A stretch of 6,029 nt of DNA from Treponema sp. UBA2869 (GTDB lineage: Bacteria > Spirochaetota > Spirochaetia > Treponematales > Treponemataceae), in NCBI GenBank assembly GCA_002350445.1, contig DEEV01000045.1:31924-37952 (forward strand). The letters run 5' to 3'. A program made the translations under genes and the position numbers. Shown piece after piece: positions 1 to 5,756 of the stretch (position 1 is the stretch's first letter; the number at the start of each line of letters is the position of its first letter). The notes beneath the pieces were generated by a model. It saw nothing but the letters and a program-made list of their open reading frames with translations. It did no database searches and had not been told where the DNA came from.

Positions 1-534
1 ACTGCAAAAGTACAAGCTGCAAAGTTTTTACAATCGCCTGAAATACTTGCTGAAATTAAAAACATAACTTCTCAATTATTAAAGAATCTAACAAAAACTA
101 ACTTAGAATCGGCGGTAAAGGCTATTATCGAGCGAAAAATAAACCGGCTGAACATGAAACCCGAAGACTTTTACAACATCGAAAATAAGACTACTCCCGA
201 AGGTTACGAGTATGTAAGCGCAACAATAAAAACACCTGACGAACTGACAGACGCGCAGAAAGAACTTATTGAAGATGTCGAGTATGTGGGGCAGAGAAGC
301 ATACCGCATTATAAATTACCTTCTAAAACGCAGACAGAAAACGAACTTTTGAAGATTCATAAAGAAATGCAGAGTGTCGAAGAAAACGGCAACGATTTTG
401 ACATAGAGACAACGGCGGAAATTATCGGCGAAAAATTGCAGCTTAAAACGAAAGTTATTTGCGCAAATAAAGAAACGGCGGATATGTCGGAACTTGCGAC
501 AATAAGAGCTGCAAACAAAGAAGAAGAGGATTAA
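1..534 (+). CDS. terS: Terminase small subunit, C-terminal part (5' end outside window)
   Basis: The frame is open from the first base and ends at TAA 532-534, giving 177 visible residues, so the N terminus (normally a DNA-binding helix-turn-helix) lies upstream. The first visible residues, with a pattern like 'AAKFLQSPEILAEIK', match the helix that follows the HTH in Terminase_2-type small subunits ('..LLrnpeVraeI..'). Further on, EDFYNI (residues 54-59), a strand-rich stretch ending in YVSATIKTPDELTDAQ and then IEDVEYVG fit the family's C-terminal beta-hairpin and helix region. In the family, TerS oligomers bind the packaging site and regulate TerL. Position supports this: terL begins 8 bases after the stop. 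An internal ATG at 154 could be taken as a start, but the coding character upstream of it is strong and no SD precedes it. The acidic end (NKEEED) probably lies at the TerL-contacting side (inference). Assignment rests on remembered family patterns plus synteny. Confidence 0.75.
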   Translation, partial: TAKVQAAKFLQSPEILAEIKNITSQLLKNLTKTNLESAVKAIIERKINRLNMKPEDFYNIENKTTPEGYEYVSATIKTPDELTDAQKELIEDVEYVGQRSIPHYKLPSKTQTENELLKIHKEMQSVEENGNDFDIETTAEIIGEKLQLKTKVICANKETADMSELATIRAANKEEED

Positions 535-537
535 AGG
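534..537 (+). promoter_or_regulatory. Ribosome binding site of terL
   Basis: AAGG overlaps the terS stop codon and lies 5 bases before the ATG at 543. A further purine-rich stretch (AGAAGAGGA, 522-530) sits just upstream. The arrangement suggests translational coupling of terS and terL. Confidence 0.6.
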
Positions 538-542
538 CATAT

Positions 543-2159
543 ATGGACTTGTGGACACCCGAAGAAAAATTGAACTATGTCTATGCCTTCATGAAATATG
601 ACCACAAAGACATAGAACTGGATTTTTGGCAGGACGATTTTATCCGCAACAGAAACCGCTATATATGCCTTTTGAAAAGCCGTCAAACAGGCTTTTCTTT
701 TGTTGTCGCAATTAAAGGACTTGTAAAAGCCCTGGACCCGGCAAGGACACAATACACAAAGCAATTTGTATCATACAATGAAGAAGACGCGCAGGAAAAA
801 ATAAGGTATGCGCGCCAGTTCTACGATTCAATTCCAAACAGATACAAAAAGAAACTTGTACACTCTACCGCGACAATGCTAGAGTTTGAGGACGTAGGGA
901 GTAAAACGACAAGCCGTTTAATCAGTTTGCCGTGTAGACCGCCGCGAGGTAAAAACGGCGATGTATGCTTAGACGAGTTTGCAATTTATTTACCGCGACT
1001 TTCAAAAGAAATCTATACCGCAGCTTCATTCTGTACATTGCGTAGAGGTTGTATCGAGGTAGGAAGTACACCTTTGGGAACTATCGGCAAGTTCTACGAA
1101 ATATGTACAGACAGAGAAAACTATCCGAACTTTGACCGCTATTTCGTGCCGTGGTGGTATGCAAAAGTTATGTGCAAAGATGTACGCGGCGCGGTGCAAT
1201 GTGCCAAAGAAATGGAGACCGCCGAGCGCGTAGAGCGTTTTGGAACTGACCGCCTTATATCACTATTTCAAAACTCTACACTGGAAGACTTTCAACAGGA
1301 ATGTGAATGTGTTTTTATTGATTCAAGCGCGAGTTATATTTCACTTGAATTGATTTATGCAAATACACCCGGACGGCGCGAGGAAGATATACCGACAAAT
1401 ATTGAAAATGACGAAGATTATATCAATGCAAAACGCGATGTAGAAATACATTGTTTTAGGAACGCTGACGACCTTATTTTTAACTATAGCCCGGAAAAAT
1501 ACGGCTCACCTTTATTTATGGGGGTTGATATTGGACGAACTTCAGACGCAACAGTCTTTTATATAATCGGACGTATCAACGGCAAGAAAAGAAGTGTATT
1601 AAGGCACGAAATGCGAAACGCCGATTTTGACGCGCAGACCGCCGTATTAAATAAACTCATGGAAAACTTGCCTATTTTTCGTTGTTGCATTGACGATGGC
1701 GGCATAGGGCGCAATCTTGCAGAAAATGCTCATAAAAGATATGGAGAACGCGTAGAACTTTATCATTTTGATTTACAGTCAAAAGAAGTGCTTGCTATGG
1801 GCGTAAGAACTGGACTTGAACGCCGGGAATACGAACTAGATAACGACAGAGATTTTCACGCGCAGATTCATAGCATAAAAAGAACGCCGTCAAGTGGTGG
1901 GAGTTTTAGATATGACGCGGAAAGAAACGAAAAAGGACACGCCGATAGTTTTTGGGCGTGGGCGTTGGCGAGTTACGCGACAGACGGCAAGAAAATTGAA
2001 CCTAATTTTTACGCAGAATATGCTAGAAAAAAGAATGAATCAGTGGTAACATTAAGTAACGGCAATATAGAACTCTCAAACAATCCGCAATCGCTGACCC
2101 GAACGCGCGGTAAATCCTTATCATCGGTATTAAGGAGCGTTCGCAATGGCAACAGATAA
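543..2159 (+). CDS. terL: Terminase large subunit (packaging ATPase/nuclease)
   Basis: A 538-residue TerL, a normal full length. It should cut concatemeric phage DNA and drive it through the portal. ATPase part: adenine/Q-motif-like W29-Q30; Walker A at residues 45-52 (KSRQTGFS), followed by hydrophobic residues; Walker B at 140-145 (D-V-C-L-D-E) with D144 and catalytic E145; coupling motif G174-S175-T176. Nuclease part (RNase H fold): D329 in MGVDIG, D384/D385 in IDDGGIGRN, and D468 in GHADSF, the usual three acidic positions. The Walker A is deviant: Phe51 stands where classical P-loops have Lys, although K45 and R47 are nearby. The sequence looks closer to Mu-like and other headful-type terminases than to lambda gpA (inference). 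The C terminus is basic (RTRGKS...RSVRNGNR). The gene starts 8 bases after terS and its last 14 bases overlap the portal gene, which fits a single packaging operon. Confidence 0.95.
   Translation: MDLWTPEEKLNYVYAFMKYDHKDIELDFWQDDFIRNRNRYICLLKSRQTGFSFVVAIKGLVKALDPARTQYTKQFVSYNEEDAQEKIRYARQFYDSIPNRYKKKLVHSTATMLEFEDVGSKTTSRLISLPCRPPRGKNGDVCLDEFAIYLPRLSKEIYTAASFCTLRRGCIEVGSTPLGTIGKFYEICTDRENYPNFDRYFVPWWYAKVMCKDVRGAVQCAKEMETAERVERFGTDRLISLFQNSTLEDFQQECECVFIDSSASYISLELIYANTPGRREEDIPTNIENDEDYINAKRDVEIHCFRNADDLIFNYSPEKYGSPLFMGVDIGRTSDATVFYIIGRINGKKRSVLRHEMRNADFDAQTAVLNKLMENLPIFRCCIDDGGIGRNLAENAHKRYGERVELYHFDLQSKEVLAMGVRTGLERREYELDNDRDFHAQIHSIKRTPSSGGSFRYDAERNEKGHADSFWAWALASYATDGKKIEPNFYAEYARKKNESVVTLSNGNIELSNNPQSLTRTRGKSLSSVLRSVRNGNR
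2132..2137 (+). promoter_or_regulatory. Ribosome binding site of the portal gene
   Basis: AAGGAG lies inside the terL 3' end, 8 bases before the ATG at 2146. It supports that start and the 14-base overlap with terL. Confidence 0.85.
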
Positions 2160-3840
2160 CGAAAGGCAGATTGTCCCGGTACAGAAGACTATTGAAGTAG
2201 AACCGATTGACATAAAGAGGGAAATCAACAGGGCTAAAAGATACGCAAGGGGATTCCAGACCGCTGACTATGCGCGGACAAAACAGGGCGGCTCACAATC
2301 ATCTTTTTTCGACCCATATCGCAACGTTGAAAATCAATACGGAAACTTAAAAACCGCAGACGGACATTTTAACAGGGAAGTTGATTGCCAGACGTTGCGC
2401 CGTGTGTCTAAAAAAGCCTGGATTATCAATCTTTGCATTATCAACGTACAAAAGAAAATTAAGCCATTCCTTAAACCTTCCACTAACCGCAACTTGCGCG
2501 GTTTTGTTGTTAAGAAGGTTGGCGAAGATGTGGTTAAGGCGGCAGGACAGAAATCAGAGGCAAGAACAGAAATAGAGCAGTTCTTGCTTAACACTGGGAT
2601 TGAAAAATCTCCAGACCGTGATAATTTTGTCCGTTATTGCACAAAGATACTAAGAGACGCTTTAGAGATTGACCAGGTAGCAACTGAAATTGGGCGTACA
2701 GTATCGGGCAAGGTTTACGCATTTTGGGCGGTGGACGGTGCAACAATAGAGCGCGTATTGCCAAACCAAGACAACCCTATGCACATTAAGTACATACAGG
2801 TTATAGACGAAATCCCACAGGCTTTTTATCCGGCAGAAAGTCTTATTTTCGATTACCAAAATCCGCGTAGCGATGTACGCTATTCTTTTTACGGATATTC
2901 GCCGGTAGAACAGGCAATAGACCTTATAACAAGTACAATCAATGCTTTTACCTACAATGCCGGATTTTTTACCGAAAACAAATTGCCGCGCGGTATGCTT
3001 CTGTTGGATGGTAACGCAAATCAAGAGACCGTAGAACAAATGGAAGACTACCTATGCGATATTATGAGCGGAACAACCGCTAACCAATGGCGCGTTCCTA
3101 TTATCCCGGCAGGTAACGGCGGAAGCGGTGAGAACAATTCTATCAAGTGGGTAAGTTTAAGCGGAACAAACAAAGAAATGGAGTTCCAAGGGTGGCTTGA
3201 CTTTTTGACAAGTGCTATTGTTTCGCTTTTTGGTTGCTCTATGGAAGAACTGGGGCTTCACTCTTCCAAGTCGCAGCCGATGTTTGAACACAATACAACA
3301 CCTGAAATTGAAGCGTCAAAATCTCTTGTACTGGGCGATATGTTGTCATTTTTGCAGCAGTACATCAATCAGATACTAGAAAAGGCTTATCCTGGCTACG
3401 AAATTGAGTTTGTAGGATATGAACGCGACGACCCGAAGCAAATACTTGACCTTACCAAAACCGAACTTGAATCATTCAAGACATTAAACGAAGTACGCAA
3501 GGAAAAGGGGCTAAAACCAATAGAGGCAGACTGGGCGGACAAATGCCCGGCTAATCCGCAGTTTGTACAGATGTACCAAGCCGCACAAATGGACGATGGC
3601 GGCGGAATGGAAGACATGGAAGAGGGCGAAGAAGGCGGAGACTTTGGCGGAGAAGAAGACGGCGAAGGCGAAAATGCAGACAATGCAGAAGAAAACGGCG
3701 CGGAAAATGGAAACAGCGAGCAAGAAAGCAACGTGGACGAAGGCGCATGGGGTGAAATCGGCGGAAATACAGAGGGTGAAGAAGAAAAACCCGAAGAAGA
3801 AAACGGCGGCGTAAACAAATCGCTAAACTTTAATTTTTAG
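2146..3840 (+). CDS. Portal protein with long acidic C-terminal tail
   Basis: A 564-residue protein recognised as a phage portal of the HK97/SPP1-like Phage_portal type. Twelve copies normally form the ring at one capsid vertex through which TerL pumps DNA and to which MuF-type proteins bind. Signs: FYGYSPVEQAID (residues 248-259), the typical 'yGlSpl' turn before a long helix; FFTENKLPRGMLLLDG (274-289), the wing/stem segment; then a motif with FGCSMEELGL (362-371) and PMFEHNT (378-384) and a long helix (390-415), as in family members. Residues about 483-553 are almost only Glu, Asp, Gly, Asn and Ala with few hydrophobics, so probably disordered. The protein ends in GGVNKSLNFNF. The start at 2146 is fixed by AAGGAG 8 bases upstream. 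It sits between terL and the MuF gene, the usual portal slot. The acidic tail is longer than I expect for this family. Confidence 0.9.
   Translation: MATDNERQIVPVQKTIEVEPIDIKREINRAKRYARGFQTADYARTKQGGSQSSFFDPYRNVENQYGNLKTADGHFNREVDCQTLRRVSKKAWIINLCIINVQKKIKPFLKPSTNRNLRGFVVKKVGEDVVKAAGQKSEARTEIEQFLLNTGIEKSPDRDNFVRYCTKILRDALEIDQVATEIGRTVSGKVYAFWAVDGATIERVLPNQDNPMHIKYIQVIDEIPQAFYPAESLIFDYQNPRSDVRYSFYGYSPVEQAIDLITSTINAFTYNAGFFTENKLPRGMLLLDGNANQETVEQMEDYLCDIMSGTTANQWRVPIIPAGNGGSGENNSIKWVSLSGTNKEMEFQGWLDFLTSAIVSLFGCSMEELGLHSSKSQPMFEHNTTPEIEASKSLVLGDMLSFLQQYINQILEKAYPGYEIEFVGYERDDPKQILDLTKTELESFKTLNEVRKEKGLKPIEADWADKCPANPQFVQMYQAAQMDDGGGMEDMEEGEEGGDFGGEEDGEGENADNAEENGAENGNSEQESNVDEGAWGEIGGNTEGEEEKPEEENGGVNKSLNFNF
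3592..3804 (+). other. Purine-rich low-complexity tract encoding the acidic portal tail
   Basis: This stretch is dominated by GAA, GAC, GGC and AAC codons and encodes about 70 acidic/Gly/Asn residues of the portal. A 13-base direct repeat, GAAGAAAACGGCG, occurs at 3688-3700 and 3796-3808, exactly 36 codons apart and in frame (Glu-Glu-Asn-Gly). The bias creates long open frames in other readings (Lys-rich on +, Ser/Pro-rich on -) that I regard as artefacts. Confidence 0.75.
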
Positions 3841-3843
3841 GAG
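3839..3843 (+). promoter_or_regulatory. Ribosome binding site of the MuF-type head gene
   Basis: AGGAG overlaps the portal stop codon (TAG 3838-3840) and is 9 bases before GTG at 3853. It supports the GTG start, since the first in-frame ATG (MVN, residue 58) lies well inside the protein and has no comparable SD. Confidence 0.75.
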
Positions 3844-3852
3844 TTAAAACAA

Positions 3853-5691
3853 GTGGAATCTTGCAAGCCAAAGAAAAAAACTAATCACTCTCTAAAACCT
3901 GTTGAAATCCAAATAAAGGACATAACAGAAGGAAACAAACAGGCAAAGTTTGAGCAGCTTGAAAAGTGCTTGTATGGCGGTATTCCTGAATATGTTCCGG
4001 CAGACAGTACGGCAAGATTGCCAATGGTTAATATAAAAATTAAGGACTTTAGCAGAGAACGTGTGGAAAAAGCATTGCGCACTATGGCTATGAGTTTATC
4101 TGTACCACTGAAAGCTGCAAAGGGTGAAATCTTTTTTTACAAGGCACAAGAAGACCTAACAGACAAGTGGTGCATGTTCTTTTCCGAATTTGTACGCAAT
4201 ACTTATGATTATGTAACAGAGTATTTAGACTTACCAAAGAAAACCGTAATGACAAAATCCGATGTACTCACTCATAAAGGCAGGATTCTTTACAATCCTT
4301 CTACCGGCGAACCGATTAAACAATCAGACTGGAATAAGTTTGTAGGCAACCTTGAAAAGTTTTTGAACCGCAATATTAAAGACGTGGAAAAGAAAATCAT
4401 TCTGGAATCAAAATCACTTTCAAAAATCCTGGACCGCATGTTGAAATACAATTCACTTGAAGCTGTAAAAAACTTACGGCTTAATGATGTTTCATATCAC
4501 GGTAAATCTTTTGACTGGATAAGTGAAAGCGTAAAGAACATGAAAAATGTTTTTGGCGAAAGTCTCACCCGGCAGGAAATGGCAAGAATTGAGGTATTGC
4601 AGCAGTCGGCAGCACAGAAGGTAACGAATATTTCCGACAAAATGCGCGGAGATATAAAGCAGATTCTTATTGACGGTGTAAGCGGAAAAAAGAGCAAAGG
4701 GCAAGTCTCACAAGCATTGTTTGACAAAATGGTAGGCAATAACCGCGATTTTCAGAGAGTTGCAGACACGGAGATTCAGAACGCCTTTAATAATTCTTTT
4801 GTGCAGGAAGAAGTTTATAACACCGAAGAAGGGAAAAAAACTTATTTTAGGCGCATTGAAGTAATTGACGCTAACACTTGCCCGAAGTGTAAGGCAATCA
4901 ACGGTAAAATTGCAGTATGGAGCGATAAGCCGTTGAATGATGAAAAACCAAAGGATAAAAACGCTGATTATGTGATATGGGAAGGCAAAGACGGCTTTGA
5001 GTGGGAGTGTCCATTATCGGTTAAACATCCATACTGCCGCGGTACATGGGCGCGTTATGATATTGGACTTGATAACATCGACATTGACGCGCTTGTAGCA
5101 GAGCAGAGCAATAACGCTAAAAAGTGGAATAACGCCGTAAAAGCTGCAAAAGAAGAGTACAAAGAAAAGGGAATTAAAAACCCTGACGATTCTACAAAAG
5201 GATTTACGGAGCGAATAAAAGAACTTTATAACGGCGCGGATTCCGTAGAAAAATCTTTGACTTTTAGCGGTCATAAATTACAAGATAGAACCACTTTTAG
5301 AGGCTTAAAAATAAGCATTGAAAATAAAAAAGGAACTATCCGGCGCGGCGTTGATTCAGACGGTCATAAATGGGCTATTAAAATGCACTTTGACTATGGA
5401 TATATCAGAGGCACGGAAGGCGTAGACGGCGACCATGTAGATTGTTATATCGGTGATAACATTGACGCTAAAAACGTTTATATCATTCATCAGAAAATAC
5501 CGGGAACGGATAAATACGATGAAGACAAGTGTATGCTTGGATTTGATACGCTTGCAGACGCTAAGGCGGCTTATTTAAGGCAGTATGACAAGCCGGGATT
5601 TTTCGGCGGAGTTGATACAGTTCCTTTTGATGTGTTCAAAAACAAAGTTCTTTTGAAGAAATGGCACGGAAAAAGGCTTAATCTGCGCTAA
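3853..5691 (+). CDS. Mu F-type minor head protein fused to inorganic-pyrophosphatase-like domain
   Basis: A 612-residue, two-part protein starting at GTG. Residues 1-290 are a mostly helical, charged region expected to contact the portal. Residues about 296-402 are a Phage_Mu_F (SPP1 gp7-like) domain: the ADTEIQNAFN helix (304-313), D339-A-N-T-C343-P-K-C346, C386, and H392-P-Y-C395-R-G, a probable zinc site. A charged, Lys-rich helical linker follows (about 403-465). Residues about 471-605 match the InPase domain of phage polyvalent proteins: FSGHKLQDR (471-479), ISIENKKGT (487-495), YGYI (515-518), DGDHVD (525-530), DEDKCMLGF (556-564) and FFGG (583-586). The spacing Y515...D525-x-D527-x-x-D530 equals that of Y55, D65, D67 and D70 in E. 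coli soluble pyrophosphatase (recalled). The MuF part should act in head assembly; the fused enzyme may be packaged and injected (inference). Catalytic activity is unproven. Tandem stops TAA-TGA end the frame. Confidence 0.88.
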   Translation: MESCKPKKKTNHSLKPVEIQIKDITEGNKQAKFEQLEKCLYGGIPEYVPADSTARLPMVNIKIKDFSRERVEKALRTMAMSLSVPLKAAKGEIFFYKAQEDLTDKWCMFFSEFVRNTYDYVTEYLDLPKKTVMTKSDVLTHKGRILYNPSTGEPIKQSDWNKFVGNLEKFLNRNIKDVEKKIILESKSLSKILDRMLKYNSLEAVKNLRLNDVSYHGKSFDWISESVKNMKNVFGESLTRQEMARIEVLQQSAAQKVTNISDKMRGDIKQILIDGVSGKKSKGQVSQALFDKMVGNNRDFQRVADTEIQNAFNNSFVQEEVYNTEEGKKTYFRRIEVIDANTCPKCKAINGKIAVWSDKPLNDEKPKDKNADYVIWEGKDGFEWECPLSVKHPYCRGTWARYDIGLDNIDIDALVAEQSNNAKKWNNAVKAAKEEYKEKGIKNPDDSTKGFTERIKELYNGADSVEKSLTFSGHKLQDRTTFRGLKISIENKKGTIRRGVDSDGHKWAIKMHFDYGYIRGTEGVDGDHVDCYIGDNIDAKNVYIIHQKIPGTDKYDEDKCMLGFDTLADAKAAYLRQYDKPGFFGGVDTVPFDVFKNKVLLKKWHGKRLNLR

Positions 5692-5742
5692 TGATTTCTG
5701 CAAGGTTGAAATTGCAGGAACATTAAATAATTTTAGGGGGCT
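5692..5742 (+). other. Spacer between MuF gene and last gene, with small hairpin
   Basis: An AT-rich 51-base gap. Positions 5695-5703 (TTTCTGCAA) can pair with 5712-5720 (TTGCAGGAA) around the 8-base loop GGTTGAAA: six perfect Watson-Crick pairs next to the loop, then a U-G wobble and two A-U pairs. No T-run follows directly, so it is not a convincing intrinsic terminator. It could instead protect or separate the upstream message, or be chance. Confidence 0.4.
5735..5740 (+). promoter_or_regulatory. G-rich ribosome binding site of the last gene
   Basis: AGGGGG precedes two closely spaced ATG codons, at 5743 (2 bases after the G-run) and 5747 (6 bases after it). Neither ATG is in the frame that encodes the downstream protein; the only in-frame candidate, TTG at 5757, lies 16 bases away. 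This makes the start of the next gene ambiguous. Confidence 0.6.
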
Positions 5743-5756
5743 ATGTATGGCTATGA

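Noticed and set aside
154..534. Taking ATG 154 as the start of the first gene
   Set aside because: The same frame is open and protein-like back to base 1, including a TerS-type segment, and no SD precedes 154; the gene begins before the window.
2662..3039. 125-codon - strand frame opposite the portal gene
   Set aside because: Cys/Tyr/Val-rich antisense shadow of a well-supported gene, with no independent support.
3563..3814. Lys-rich 83-codon + strand frame inside the portal gene
   Set aside because: It is the +1 reading of the GAA/GGC-rich acidic-tail codons, which turns Glu codons into Lys; no SD of its own and no domain pattern.
3396..3818. Ser/Pro-rich 140-codon - strand frame opposite the portal tail
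   Set aside because: Its composition is explained by the antisense of the acidic low-complexity tract; no SD or recognisable domain.
4862..5047. Polymorphic-toxin nuclease reading of the CxxC...HPYCRG region
   Set aside because: The C-x2-C...H-P-x-C-R-G arrangement with the preceding ADTEIQNAFN helix is typical of the MuF head domain itself, so no separate toxin is needed to explain it.
5691..5726. ATG overlapping the MuF stop (TAATG), 11 codons
   Set aside because: The peptide is very short, lacks a matching SD and overlaps the hairpin; probably chance.
5695..5734. Rho-independent terminator after the MuF gene
   Set aside because: The stem has few GC pairs and is followed by CATTAAATAATTTT and not by a direct T-run.
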